Shown here one piece after another: positions 38,687-48,311 of a DNA stretch of 64,000 nucleotides. Source of the stretch: Actinomycetota bacterium (GTDB taxonomy: Bacteria > Actinomycetota > Geothermincolia > Geothermincolales > RBG-13-55-18); NCBI GenBank assembly GCA_028697145.1, contig JAQVFR010000012.1, forward strand, positions 1 to 64,000, written 5' to 3'. A program made the position numbers and the translations under genes. The notes beneath the pieces are model-generated. The model did no database searches. It was given only the letters and a program-made list of their open reading frames with translations, and had not been told where the DNA came from. Every line of letters begins with the position of its first letter. The first letter of the stretch is position 1.

Positions 38687-40363
38687 TTATTCGTTTACGC
38701 CGGAGAACAGGTCCGCAAAGCGGTTGCGCAGCTCCAGCTTGCGCACCTTGAGGGTCATGCCGTAGGGCATCTCCTCCGGCGTGATGATGCGCACGGCACG
38801 CGGGCTCTTATAGCCGGCGATGTTCTGCTTGCACCAGGCCAGGATGTCTTCCTCGCTGGCTTTCGCCCCCGGCTTGAGGGTGACCACGGCGAGGGGCACC
38901 TGTTTCTTCAGGGGGTGCGGTATCCCCACTACCGCGGCGTCCGCGACGTCGGGGTGGTTCAGCACCTCTTTCTCCACCTCCACGGAGAACACCGAGTAAC
39001 CGCCGACCTTGATGACGTCCTTCACGCGGTCCACGAAGTAGAGGCGGCCGAGCTTGTCCTTGCGTCCCACGTCCCCGGTGCGCAGCCAGCCGTCCTGGAT
39101 GAGCTCGGCGGTGGCCTCCGGGTTGCCCCAGTAGCCCTTGGTGATGCCGGGGCCGGAGACGGCCACCTCGCCCACCTCGCCCGCGGGGAGCTTCCGGCCG
39201 TCCTCGTCGACGATGCGCACGCGCACCGGCGGCAGCGGCCATCCCACGCACCCCCGGGGATACTTGAGCCCCATGATGGCGATCTTCAGGGTGGCGATGC
39301 CCGCCAGCTCCACCATGCCGTAGACCTCGGTGAAGAACGCCTTGGGCTTGTAGGGCCCCAGTTCGAAGAGGGTCCCCTTGGAGCGGAAAGCCTCCGCGTA
39401 CTCCTCGGGCATGGCGTCGGCGGCGCTGCCGAACATCTTCAGGCTCGAGAGGTCGTATGAGTCTATACCCTCGGCGAGCATCATGGCGTACATGGCGGGC
39501 ACTCCCACGAAGAGCCCGATCTTCTCCCTCTGCATGGCCTCGAGCACGGCCCGGGGCTCGAAGTGGCGCATGTAGTAAGCTCGCAGCCCCACGCAGGCGC
39601 CGATGATATAGCAGCCGAAGCCCATGACGTGTGCCGCCGGGAGGCAGAAGAGCCCGGAGAAGCTCGGACCCACCGGGATCACGGCGGCGCCTATCTTCTG
39701 CGCCGTGAGCAGGCAGCGCGAGGTCATCACCGCCCCCTTGGGGAAGCCGGTGGTCCCCGAGGTGTAGAAGATGGCCACCTCCCGGTCGGGGTCCAGCTTC
39801 TCCCCCTCCCAGTCCGCCGCCGCGCTGATGGCCTCGTCCAGGGAGTCGAAACCGTCCAGCATTTCCTCCTTCGGGCCGGCCATGATCCACTGCTTGATGC
39901 CCGGGATCTCGTCCTTGCTCCCGATGTTCCCCTGGAAGACCTCCCTGTCCACGATGATGCGCTCGGCGCCGCAGTTCTCCATGATGTAACGCATCTCCCT
40001 GCCCTTGAGCATGTAGTTCATGGGCACGGCGATGGCGCCCGCACGCGCGATGGCGAAGATTGCCATGGGCAGGTCGCCGTTGTTGCCGGTGGATATGCCC
40101 ACCCGTTCCCCCGGGCGTACGCCCAGGTCGCGCAGGGCCGAGGAGACCTTCTCCACGAAGCGGGCCGCGTCTCTATAGGACATCTTCTTCAGCGGGAAGT
40201 CCTGGTAGCGCAGCGGCTCGTGCAGGGTGCTGAAGGGCTTGTCCCCCCTGAGCTCCGCCATGCGGTCGTGAAAGTTGCCCAGGGTCAGGTCTCTCTGCAT
40301 CGCCAGGTTGAACTTATCTGGTAGTAACCTCATCCTCATTCCCCTTTCCGCGCCCACGAACAA
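38687..40363 (-). CDS. AMP-dependent acyl-CoA synthetase/ligase
   Basis: IFYTSGTTGFPKGAVMTSR; GWLRTGDVGRKDKLGRLYFVDRVKDVIKVGG. Confidence 0.93.
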   Translation of the reverse strand: MFVGAERGMRMRLLPDKFNLAMQRDLTLGNFHDRMAELRGDKPFSTLHEPLRYQDFPLKKMSYRDAARFVEKVSSALRDLGVRPGERVGISTGNNGDLPMAIFAIARAGAIAVPMNYMLKGREMRYIMENCGAERIIVDREVFQGNIGSKDEIPGIKQWIMAGPKEEMLDGFDSLDEAISAAADWEGEKLDPDREVAIFYTSGTTGFPKGAVMTSRCLLTAQKIGAAVIPVGPSFSGLFCLPAAHVMGFGCYIIGACVGLRAYYMRHFEPRAVLEAMQREKIGLFVGVPAMYAMMLAEGIDSYDLSSLKMFGSAADAMPEEYAEAFRSKGTLFELGPYKPKAFFTEVYGMVELAGIATLKIAIMGLKYPRGCVGWPLPPVRVRIVDEDGRKLPAGEVGEVAVSGPGITKGYWGNPEATAELIQDGWLRTGDVGRKDKLGRLYFVDRVKDVIKVGGYSVFSVEVEKEVLNHPDVADAAVVGIPHPLKKQVPLAVVTLKPGAKASEEDILAWCKQNIAGYKSPRAVRIITPEEMPYGMTLKVRKLELRNRFADLFSGVNE

Positions 40364-40416
40364 TAATGCCGGAGTTGTCCGAAAATATACTTACACTACA
40401 TCATTCCCTTGTCAAA

Positions 40417-40433
40417 ACTCCGCGTGTCGGAGT
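40417..40433. promoter_or_regulatory. Operator-like palindrome ACTCCG-N5-CGGAGT between divergent ligase and TetR genes
   Basis: Perfect 6-bp half sites; TTGACA-like hexamer on the minus strand just beside it. Confidence 0.5.
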
Positions 40434-40529
40434 CCACGCGCCTGACGCGATGTGCTATATTGAGAATCGACATCACGTCGAGGAGAGCGCCGCGTACCCA
40501 TGGCAACACCCTCGTGAAGGAGAGCGCGG

Positions 40530-41129
40530 ATGACGGCCAAGCGCAGCAAATCCGACATCACCCGGGCAAGGCTGACCGTGGCGGCCCGCGAGGTCTTCGT
40601 GGAGAAAGGCTATCACCGCACCAAGGTGGTGGACATCATCGAGAGGGCGGGGTGCGGGCACGGCACCTTCTACGACTACTTCAAGAGCAAGGACGAGGTG
40701 CTCATGGCCATCCTGAGCGAACTCATCCGCGAACTCGACCGCCTGGGAGAGTCCTCCCGCATCCTCATGGAGCGCATAGCTTTCGACGACTACGACGCCA
40801 TACGCATCCTCCTGCAGGGGATCAGCGACATCTTCGGCCGCCACGGCGACCTCAACAACGTGTACATAGAGGCCGCGCTGGAGAGCGCCGTCTTCAGCGA
40901 CGTCTTCAACCGCTTCCTCGGCGTCTTTTCCGGCATCCTCGAGGGCAAGATACGGCAGATGAAGGAGGCGGGGAAATGCGAGGGGATCGAACCGCGCATC
41001 GCTTCCCAGATACTGGTGACCCTGGTCGGGTTCACCGCATACGGCCGCCAGGCCGGCTTCATCGAGGGCGATAACGACCGGGTCACCGAGAACCTGGGTC
41101 TGCTCGTCTTCCGCGCCTTGAACTATTGA
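40530..41129 (+). CDS. TetR/AcrR-family regulator
   Basis: REVFVEKGYHRTKVVDIIERAGCGHGTFYDYFKSKDEVL. Confidence 0.92.
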   Translation: MTAKRSKSDITRARLTVAAREVFVEKGYHRTKVVDIIERAGCGHGTFYDYFKSKDEVLMAILSELIRELDRLGESSRILMERIAFDDYDAIRILLQGISDIFGRHGDLNNVYIEAALESAVFSDVFNRFLGVFSGILEGKIRQMKEAGKCEGIEPRIASQILVTLVGFTAYGRQAGFIEGDNDRVTENLGLLVFRALNY

Positions 41130-41258
41130 TACGCCGCGTCCCGGCCGGTACGCGTCCCCCGGTTTTTTACGCCCCTCGCGCCGAAGCCCCCGCTTCGAGG
41201 AGCCCTTCCCGTGCCGGCGGCGCATGGGCGGGCGCTGCTTCTCCAAACCGTCCGGCTT

Positions 41259-41828
41259 TCAAAGGTCGAGCAGGTCCAGGTACCAGCGGCCGTTCTCGCG
41301 CACCAGGGGGATGCGAATAGCCTCCGCCTCGCTCATCGTCATCTCCTCGCCGCCCGCGCCTGCGAAGGCGCCCCAGACGTAAACGGCGGCCCTGTCGCCT
41401 TCCGTCTCCACGCCGTATTCCGCGGCCACGACCTCAGCGAAGGGTATGTCCTCCAGGAAACCGGCGATGAGCACCCCGCCCAGGATCTCGTCGTCGGAAT
41501 CCGGCATCTCCGCCCTCGCCTGCGCGAGGAAGGACGGGGCGACCAGGCCCTCGAACTCGGCCCGCTCCCCGGCCAGCGCCGCCCGCAGGGTCCTCTCCGC
41601 CACGAGTTCCTCCGGGACACGGGCCTCTCCCTGGCCGCCGCAGCCGGCGGCGAAAAGGATGAGCGCCACGCACCACAGAGCGACACGAGGGAGCGCAGGG
41701 AAGCCCGCGCCGCCTCCCGGGTGCAGGCGTAAGGTGCGAACGCGGCGCGCGTTGCGGGTGCGCGCTGCGCGCGAGGTGACCTCGAGCGTCATGGCCGCGT
41801 CAACCTCCTTCGTCCCCGCGTGAAACAA
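41259..41828 (-). CDS. Putative lipoprotein
   Basis: Lipobox-like LFAAGC after a hydrophobic stretch; start uncertain. Confidence 0.6.
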   Translation of the reverse strand: MFHAGTKEVDAAMTLEVTSRAARTRNARRVRTLRLHPGGGAGFPALPRVALWCVALILFAAGCGGQGEARVPEELVAERTLRAALAGERAEFEGLVAPSFLAQARAEMPDSDDEILGGVLIAGFLEDIPFAEVVAAEYGVETEGDRAAVYVWGAFAGAGGEEMTMSEAEAIRIPLVRENGRWYLDLLDL

Positions 41829-41834
41829 TCCGGG

Positions 41835-42332
41835 TCACGAGCCCCAGATGGTCTCCTCCGACACCTTCTTCCACTCGCCGTTCTCCCTGCGCAGCAGGTA
41901 GCGCACGCCGGACCCCGAGAGCGGGTTGTAGAGGGAGCCTATCTCCACCACCGCCTCTCCCGCGTCCGCGTCGGCCTCGGCCACGGTAACGGAATGCTGG
42001 CTGTAGGTCCACATGCTCGCGTCACCGCCCTCCCTTCGCGCGGCCAGTTCCTTGAATTCCTCCAGGGTGATCTCGGTGAGGGGACCGCCCTCCCATTTCC
42101 AGAAGCGGAGGCCCAATTCCTCGGGGGAGACGTCGGCCATGCCGGTCGATCTCCTCATCCATTCCACGATGAAATCGGAGTCGCGCATTTCGGGGACGAG
42201 GATGTTCTCGATCGCGTATTCGGCCACCTCCTCGTCTATCCCCGGCTTCTCCCCGGGACCGCAGCCGGAGGAGAGGAGCGGCGCCTGCAGGAGCAGCAAG
42301 AGCGCCATCGCCATCAATCCCGCTTTTTTCAT
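41835..42332 (-). CDS. Putative lipoprotein
   Basis: MKKAGLMAMALLLLLQAPLLSSGC signal peptide and lipobox. Confidence 0.65.
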   Translation of the reverse strand: MKKAGLMAMALLLLLQAPLLSSGCGPGEKPGIDEEVAEYAIENILVPEMRDSDFIVEWMRRSTGMADVSPEELGLRFWKWEGGPLTEITLEEFKELAARREGGDASMWTYSQHSVTVAEADADAGEAVVEIGSLYNPLSGSGVRYLLRRENGEWKKVSEETIWGS

Positions 42333-42410
42333 GCCCCCATTATAGCGGAAGCCGCGCGGGCCGCACGGCGGGCTTCGCGGGCCCTGAGACGCCGCTCCGC
42401 ACGGCCAAAG

Positions 42411-42436
42411 CGAGGGAACCCATGGGGGCTCCCTCG
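42411..42436 (-). terminator. Possible terminator downstream of trpB
   Basis: CGAGGGA...TCCCTCG inverted repeat after the trpB stop. Confidence 0.4.
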
Positions 42437-42476
42437 CATGAACAGACTCGCGGCCTCGCTTGCCGGTTCTTCCCCG

Positions 42477-43784
42477 TTAGACGTCGCTCAGCTTGCCGTT
42501 GTGATAGTCGTCGTAGGCGGAGAGGTCCAGCATGCCGTGGCCGGAGAAGTTGAAGAAGATGCACTTGGACTCGCCGCTCTCCCGGCACTTGACCGCCTCG
42601 TCGATGGCCGCCTTGATGGCGTGGGCGGTCTCGGGGGCGGGAACGTGCCCCTCGGTACGCGCGAAGGTTACCGCGGCTTCGAAGACCTCCACCTGGTGAT
42701 AGGTACAGGCATCCACCAGCCCTTCCTTGACCAGCAGGCTGACGATGGGAGCAGCGCCGTGATACCTCAGGCCTCCCGAGTGAGACGGCGGCGGGATGAA
42801 CTCGTGGCCGAGGGTGTACATGAGCAGGAGCGGCGTCATTCCGGCGATGTCGCCAAAGTCGTATTCGTACTTGCCGCCGCTCAGGGTGGGGCATGAAGCA
42901 GGCTCGACGGCCAGGATGCGCACGTCCTTCCCCGCCTTTACGTCGTTCACGAAGGGAAGCGCCGTGCCCCCGAAGTTGGAGCCGCCCCCCACGCAGCCGA
43001 TTACCACGTTGGGATAGTCATCGAACAACTCGAAGGCCTTCTGGGCCTCCTGGCCGATGACCGTCTGGTGCAGGAGCACGTGGTTGAGCACGCTTCCCAG
43101 GCTGTACTTAACATCGTCCCCCTCCAGGGCCATCTCCACCGCCTCGGATATGGCCATACCGAGGCTTCCCGACGTCTCCGGGTCCTCGGATAGATATTTT
43201 CTGCCGGTTACTGTCAGTTCACTCGGGCTGGGCACCACGTTGGCTCCCCAGGTCTCGATGAGCATGCGGCGGTACGGCTTCTGGCGGAAGCTCGATCCCA
43301 CCATGAACACCTGCAACTCCATGTCGAAGAAGCTGCACCCCATGGCCAGGGCGCTTCCCCATTGCCCGGCTCCTGTCTCGGTGGTGAGCTTCCTGACTCC
43401 TTCCTTCTTGTTGTAATAGGCCTGGGCCACGGCGGTATTGGGCTTGTGGCTCCCCGCCGGGCTCACTCCCTCGTGCTTGTAATAGATGCGGGCGGGAGTC
43501 TGCAGGTACCTCTCCAGGCGGTCTGCGCGCACCAGGGGGGTAGGCCTCCAGATGCGGTATACCTCCCTTATCTCCTCCGGTATCTCGATATAGCTCTCGG
43601 GGCTCATCTCCTGCTCGATCAGGCCCATGGGGAAGAGCGGCGCCAGATCATCGGGCGTTATCGGCTCCTCCGTAGCCGGGTGGAGTGGCGGCTCCAGGGG
43701 CTTGGGCAGGTCGGGAAGGACATTGTACCAGGCTTGCGGCAGGTCCTTCTGTGCCAGCGTGATCATCTTCGGTCTCTCGGCCAT
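42477..43784 (-). CDS. trpB: Tryptophan synthase beta chain, TrpB2 type
   Basis: Long N-terminal extension; [63 protein letters not shown]. Confidence 0.92.
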   Translation of the reverse strand: MAERPKMITLAQKDLPQAWYNVLPDLPKPLEPPLHPATEEPITPDDLAPLFPMGLIEQEMSPESYIEIPEEIREVYRIWRPTPLVRADRLERYLQTPARIYYKHEGVSPAGSHKPNTAVAQAYYNKKEGVRKLTTETGAGQWGSALAMGCSFFDMELQVFMVGSSFRQKPYRRMLIETWGANVVPSPSELTVTGRKYLSEDPETSGSLGMAISEAVEMALEGDDVKYSLGSVLNHVLLHQTVIGQEAQKAFELFDDYPNVVIGCVGGGSNFGGTALPFVNDVKAGKDVRILAVEPASCPTLSGGKYEYDFGDIAGMTPLLLMYTLGHEFIPPPSHSGGLRYHGAAPIVSLLVKEGLVDACTYHQVEVFEAAVTFARTEGHVPAPETAHAIKAAIDEAVKCRESGESKCIFFNFSGHGMLDLSAYDDYHNGKLSDV

Positions 43785-43819
43785 CGTCTTACCTCCTGTT
43801 CTTTCAGCCCATAGAAAAC

Positions 43820-43846
43820 GGCCACGGAGCTGTCCTCTCCGTGGCC
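43820..43846 (-). terminator. Attenuator (intrinsic terminator) in the trpB leader
   Basis: 10-bp perfect stem GGCCACGGAG/CTCCGTGGCC, 7-nt loop, then GTTTTCTAT on the minus strand. Confidence 0.8.
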
Positions 43847-43865
43847 TGTTGATGCCTGCCCTTGA

Positions 43866-43958
43866 CTACCAGACGCGGGGTGGGCAAACACCGCCACGGC
43901 GGGCCTGCCACCACCAGAGGGATCCCCCTTCTCTATGCCTGATAACCGTTTTCACCAT
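43866..43958 (-). CDS. trpL: trp leader peptide (30 aa), absent from the ORF track
   Basis: MVKTVIRHREGGSLWWWQARRGGVCPPRVW*: three consecutive Trp codons and a final Trp; AAGGA upstream of start. Confidence 0.85.
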   Translation of the reverse strand: MVKTVIRHREGGSLWWWQARRGGVCPPRVW

Positions 43959-43993
43959 ACGATCCTTTTTCGTTATGCATTCGACGTGCATAG

Positions 43994-44022
43994 ATTATCG
44001 TTCCCACCTGCGCCATTGTCAA
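43994..44022 (-). promoter_or_regulatory. Consensus sigma70-type promoter of trpL-trpB
   Basis: TTGACA (44017-44022), 17-bp spacer, GATAAT (43994-43999) on the minus strand. Confidence 0.85.
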
Positions 44023-44735
44023 GACGGGGACGGGGCGCCGGGTATGCGGCCGGCCCTCGCCTCCCGCTTCAGGGCATCGGCGGCCGCGTGTGCCTTCCTC
44101 TGGGGCTCAGGCAGCCTGTAGCCCCGCAGGCAGTCTAGCACCAGGCGCAGCGAGGTGGGCAGGTCCACCAGGTGACCCACGGACACGTAGAGGGGCTTGA
44201 CCGCGCGGCGGGTACGCAGCACCGCCCCCACCGTCCGGCCCTCGTAGACCAGGGGCTCCCAGTCCCCGACCTCCGGGCCCGGCTCCGCCGCCTCGCCCAC
44301 CAGCCGGGACTTGGCGCAACCTATGGCGGGTATGCCGGTGAGCACGCCCAGATGCGAGGCCAGTCCGAAGAAGCGGGGGTGCGCCAGCCCCTGCCCGTCC
44401 GCGAAGATGAGGTCGGGGGTCCTCTCCAGGGATTCCAGGGCGGGCAGCAGGGCGGGGAGTTCCCGGAAAGAGAGCAGGCCGGGCACGTAAGGAAAGGGGA
44501 CCCGCAGCGCGGAGGTGCGCACCTCCAGCACCTCCATGCCGGGATAGCCCATGAGCACAACGGCTCCCAGGGCCAGTCTGCTCTCGCGCAGGTAGGAGAT
44601 GTCGGTCCCGGCCACGGTCTTCACCTGCGACGGGTCCAGGGCCGGCTCCTCGCGCACCTCGCGGCGCAGTTCCTCCTGGAGCGCCCTGGCCTCGGCCACG
44701 CTCACGTCCAGGGGATGGCGTAAAGGTATGCGCAT
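44019..44735 (-). CDS. nfi: Endonuclease V
   Basis: VAGTDISYLRESRLALGAVVLM; PFPYVPGLLSFRELPALLPALESL; DLIFADGQGLAHPRFFGLASHLGVLTGIPAIGCAKS. Confidence 0.93.
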   Translation of the reverse strand: MRIPLRHPLDVSVAEARALQEELRREVREEPALDPSQVKTVAGTDISYLRESRLALGAVVLMGYPGMEVLEVRTSALRVPFPYVPGLLSFRELPALLPALESLERTPDLIFADGQGLAHPRFFGLASHLGVLTGIPAIGCAKSRLVGEAAEPGPEVGDWEPLVYEGRTVGAVLRTRRAVKPLYVSVGHLVDLPTSLRLVLDCLRGYRLPEPQRKAHAAADALKREARAGRIPGAPSPS

Positions 44736-44748
44736 CGCGATTCGGGGC

Positions 44749-45024
44749 TCAGCACCCCTCTTCGTGGCGGGGGTTCTTGCGGATGACCTTCAGTGCGTTG
44801 GTAACCGCGACGGTGATATCCGCCTTGAACTGACTCTCCAATTCGTTGACCTTGGTATAGACATACCCCATGTCGGTCACCACGTATTTGGGCGGGAGGT
44901 GGTTGAGGGCAAGCGCCTTGACGTCCATTTTGCACCTTTCGCACCTGCAGATATCGTCGCGGTCGGCGAGGATCTCCTCCAGGGTCCTGTCCACCGCCTC
45001 CTCCATGTAATTGGTCAGAAGCAC
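44749..45024 (-). CDS. ComFB-family protein (late competence development)
   Basis: NYMEEAVDRTLEEILADRDDICRCERCKMDVKALALNHLPPKYVVTDMG. Confidence 0.85.
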   Translation of the reverse strand: MLLTNYMEEAVDRTLEEILADRDDICRCERCKMDVKALALNHLPPKYVVTDMGYVYTKVNELESQFKADITVAVTNALKVIRKNPRHEEGC

Positions 45025-45138
45025 GGGGCACCTCCTTGTTGCGGTCGCGCAACCTCATTCTATCCTATTATGAACTCCTATCCATAGTGCGGCGTGCGGC
45101 CCCCGCTCACTCCATTAGCATGTGGGGCGCCCGGATGC

Positions 45139-45144
45139 TATAAT
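45139..45144 (+). promoter_or_regulatory. Extended -10 element upstream of rpsF
   Basis: TGCTATAAT about 70 nt before the rpsF ATG. Confidence 0.6.
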
Positions 45145-45214
45145 CTCTTCTTGTGCTCGACGCTGCTCCTGCTCCCGGCAAGGACCGGGGGCCGCTAGAC
45201 CAGAGGAGGTGAAG

Positions 45215-45508
45215 ATGCGCGAATACGAGCTCATGTACATCGCAAGGCCCAACCTGGAACCCGAGCAGTACGAGGCCCTGCAGGAGAGGGTCACCACGCT
45301 GATCGCCCGCGGCGGCGGCGAGACCACCGGCGTGGACGTGTGGGGGAAAAGGAGGCTGGGCTACCCTATCAAGCACGAGACGGACGGCCATTACGTCGTG
45401 CTCACGTTCAAGGGCGGCGAGGAACTCGTGAGGGAGCTGGACCGTGTCCTCTCCATCACCGACGAGTTCATACGCTTCAAGACTTTCCGGATCGACCACC
45501 GGAAGTGA
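45215..45508 (+). CDS. rpsF: 30S ribosomal protein S6
   Basis: MREYELMYIARPNLEPEQYEAL; synteny with ssb-rpsR-rplI. Confidence 0.96.
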   Translation: MREYELMYIARPNLEPEQYEALQERVTTLIARGGGETTGVDVWGKRRLGYPIKHETDGHYVVLTFKGGEELVRELDRVLSITDEFIRFKTFRIDHRK

Positions 45509-45600
45509 ACGGCGCGCTCCCCGACCGCGCACGCCACGAGTGTCATTGCCTTTCGGTACACTAAAGGGCGTAGTCGGACGGAGCGATAGAGGAGGATATC

Positions 45601-46029
45601 ATGGCTGGCTTGAACAACGTGGTGTTGATCGGGAACCTGACGCGGGATCCCGAACTCAGGTACACCCCGAGCGGGTTGCCGGTCGCGACGCTGCGCCTCG
45701 CCGTGAACCGCAACTTCACCAACCAGCAGGGAGAGATCGAGACCGATTTCTTCAACGTCGTCGTCTGGCGCAACCAGGCGGAGAAGTGCGCCGAGTACCT
45801 CAGCAAGGGGCGCCAGGTCGCCGTGACCGGCAGGCTGCAGAGCCGGAGCTGGGAGGGGAACGACGGCCAGAAGAGGTCCGCTGTTGAGGTCGTTGCCGAC
45901 CGCGTCGTCTTCCTGGGGCGCCGCGACCGGCAGGACGGCGGCATGGGCGACATGGTCGAAGTGGACCTCACGGACGGAGACCTCTCCACCGACCTGGAGG
46001 CCCGCGTGGAGGACGAGGTGGTCTTCTAG
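45601..46029 (+). CDS. ssb: Single-stranded DNA-binding protein
   Basis: MAGLNNVVLIGNLTRDPELRYTPSGLPVATLRLAVNRNF. Confidence 0.96.
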   Translation: MAGLNNVVLIGNLTRDPELRYTPSGLPVATLRLAVNRNFTNQQGEIETDFFNVVVWRNQAEKCAEYLSKGRQVAVTGRLQSRSWEGNDGQKRSAVEVVADRVVFLGRRDRQDGGMGDMVEVDLTDGDLSTDLEARVEDEVVF

Positions 46030-46078
46030 GGAAAGGCGTGACGGCAAAAGGAGAACGTGATCTGCAACTGGAGGAAAG

Positions 46079-46369
46079 ATGAGTCCGAACCACGGTAGAA
46101 AACCCGGAGGCAGGGAGAAGAGGTCCCGGGAGGGTTACGCCCGCAAGCCGCGCAAGAAAGTCTGCTATTTCTGCTCGGAGAAGATGGACCATATCGACTA
46201 CAAGGACGTCTCCCTGCTCAAGAAGTACGTCTCGGAGAAGGGGAAGATCCGCCCGCGCCGCGTGACCGGCAACTGCTCCCAGCACCAGGCCAGGCTGGCC
46301 ATGGCCGTCAAGAGCGCGCGGGAGATGGCCCTTCTCCCCTATACCTCGCGCCAGGGGGAGGTCAAGTAG
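46079..46369 (+). CDS. rpsR: 30S ribosomal protein S18
   Basis: [50 protein letters not shown]. Confidence 0.96.
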   Translation: MSPNHGRKPGGREKRSREGYARKPRKKVCYFCSEKMDHIDYKDVSLLKKYVSEKGKIRPRRVTGNCSQHQARLAMAVKSAREMALLPYTSRQGEVK

Positions 46370-46454
46370 GGGCGCCGCGAAAACGGCCTGGCGGCGGGCC
46401 CGCGTTTTGTTATACTGATTAAGGTTCGATGCCCCGAATGACAAGGAGTTCGTT

Positions 46455-46901
46455 TTGAAGGTTATCCTGGTAGCGGACGTGGAGGGCCTGGGATACCGCG
46501 GCGACATGGTCGAGGTGAAGGACGGCTACGCCAACAACATGCTCATCCCCAGGGGCCTCGCCGTGCGTTCGACCAAAGGCAAGGCAAAGGAGGCGAACCA
46601 GCTCGCCAGGGAGAAGATGGCAAAAGCCGACCGCGAGCTGAAGCGGGCGGAGGATACCGCCCAGGCCATAACCGGACACACCTTCGAGGTGCCCGCCAAG
46701 GCCGGGGAAGAGGGCAAGCTCTTCGGGACCATCACCTCCAAGGACATAGCCGCCCTGATCGAGAAGGAGCTGCGCGTCGAGGTGGACCGCAAGAAGATCC
46801 ACCTGGACGAGCACATAAAGACGGTGGGATTTCACGAGGCGCGCATAAAACTGCACCCCCAGGTCGAGGCCATCGTCCACCTCAAGGTAGTACCGGAATA
46901 G
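46455..46901 (+). CDS. rplI: 50S ribosomal protein L9
   Basis: MKVILVADVEGLGYRGDMVEVKDGYANNMLIPRGLA. Confidence 0.96.
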   Translation: MKVILVADVEGLGYRGDMVEVKDGYANNMLIPRGLAVRSTKGKAKEANQLAREKMAKADRELKRAEDTAQAITGHTFEVPAKAGEEGKLFGTITSKDIAALIEKELRVEVDRKKIHLDEHIKTVGFHEARIKLHPQVEAIVHLKVVPE

Positions 46902-46949
46902 AAGGTTTGAGATGCCGGGGCGCCTCGGTGCTCCGGTTTACGAAGGGCA

Positions 46950-48311
46950 ATGGGGATGAGTACCGTAATCCAGGCTTTTGACCGCCACGACCACCTGCCG
47001 CCGCACAGCCTGGAAGCCGAGGAGTCGGTGCTGGGCTCGATGCTCCTCTCGCAGGAGGCCATCGCGGAAGTCTCCGAGGTCCTCACCGCGCAGGACTTCT
47101 ACAAGGAAACGCACGGCATCATCTTCGACACCGCCTTCTCCCTCTATGCCTCGGGCGAGCCCGTGGACCCTGTTACGGTGGGCGAGTCCCTGCGCGCACA
47201 GGGGAACCTGGAGAAGGTGGGAGACCGCTCCTACATCCTCAATCTCATGTCCTCGGTCCCCACCCCGGCCAACGCCCGCTATTACGCCGAGGTCGTCGCC
47301 CGCCTCGCCACCTACCGCCGCCTCATCGCCGCCGCCTCCAAGGTCGCCGCAGTCGGCTACCGCGCCCCCGAGGAACTCGCGGAAGCCCTCGACGAGGCTG
47401 AAGACGCCGTTTTCAAGGTGGGCCAGCGCAAGCGGCGGGAGAGCATCAAGCCCATACAGGAACTCATGGAGAGGACCTTCGAGGACCTGGAGAAGATCGC
47501 CGACGGGACGATGGATACCGGCATCAAGTCCGGGTTCACCGACATGGACAGGCTCACCATGGGCTTCCAGCCCTCGGACCTCATCATCATCGCCGCCCGG
47601 CCCTCCATGGGCAAGACCTCCCTGGCGCTGAACATCGCCGACCACGTGGCGGTGGAGGAGAGGGTACCGTTGGCCATCTTCAGCCTGGAGATGAGCGCTT
47701 CGGAGCTGACCAAGAGGATGCTGTGCTCGCGCGCCCGGGTGAACAGCCAGCGGCTCAAGTCCAGCTTCAAGGAAGACGACACCTGGCAGCGGCTCTCCGA
47801 GGCGGCGGGCGATCTCACCTCAGCATCCATCTTCATCGACGATAACGCCGACATCGGCATCATGGAGCTGCGCTCCAAGATCAGGCGCCTCGCCGCCCAG
47901 CACGATATCGGCCTGGTGATCGTGGACTACATACAGCTAATGGCCTCGGACCGCCGCCTGGAGAACCGCGTGCAGGAGATCGCCTCCATATCCCGCGGGC
48001 TCAAGATCATCGGGCGCGACTTCAACATCCCCGTAATCGCCGTCTCACAGCTCTCGCGCGAGCCGGAGAAGCACAACCGCGCCCCCATCCTCTCCGACCT
48101 GCGAGAGTCGGGAGCCATCGAGCAGGACGCCGACCTCATCTTCTTCATCCACCGCGAAGAAGGGCGGGACTTGGACGACACCGAGGCCAGGGCCAGGGTC
48201 AGGGTAAATCTCGCCAAGCATCGCAACGGCCCCACGGATTCATTTGAATTGACGTTCAACGCCCAGCACGCGCGCTTCCTCAATTTCAGCCGCAGGGAGC
48301 CGGGAAGCTAG
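46950..48311 (+). CDS. dnaB: Replicative DNA helicase DnaB
   Basis: DLIIIAARPSMGKTSLALNIA; DYIQLM; LSREPEKHNRAPILSDLRESGAIEQDADLI. Confidence 0.96.
   Translation: MGMSTVIQAFDRHDHLPPHSLEAEESVLGSMLLSQEAIAEVSEVLTAQDFYKETHGIIFDTAFSLYASGEPVDPVTVGESLRAQGNLEKVGDRSYILNLMSSVPTPANARYYAEVVARLATYRRLIAAASKVAAVGYRAPEELAEALDEAEDAVFKVGQRKRRESIKPIQELMERTFEDLEKIADGTMDTGIKSGFTDMDRLTMGFQPSDLIIIAARPSMGKTSLALNIADHVAVEERVPLAIFSLEMSASELTKRMLCSRARVNSQRLKSSFKEDDTWQRLSEAAGDLTSASIFIDDNADIGIMELRSKIRRLAAQHDIGLVIVDYIQLMASDRRLENRVQEIASISRGLKIIGRDFNIPVIAVSQLSREPEKHNRAPILSDLRESGAIEQDADLIFFIHREEGRDLDDTEARARVRVNLAKHRNGPTDSFELTFNAQHARFLNFSRREPGS

Noticed and set aside
43820-43958. T-box riboswitch upstream of trpB
   Set aside because: No recognisable T-box (AGGGTGGNACCGCG) or specifier loop; the Trp-rich leader ORF plus terminator explains the region better.
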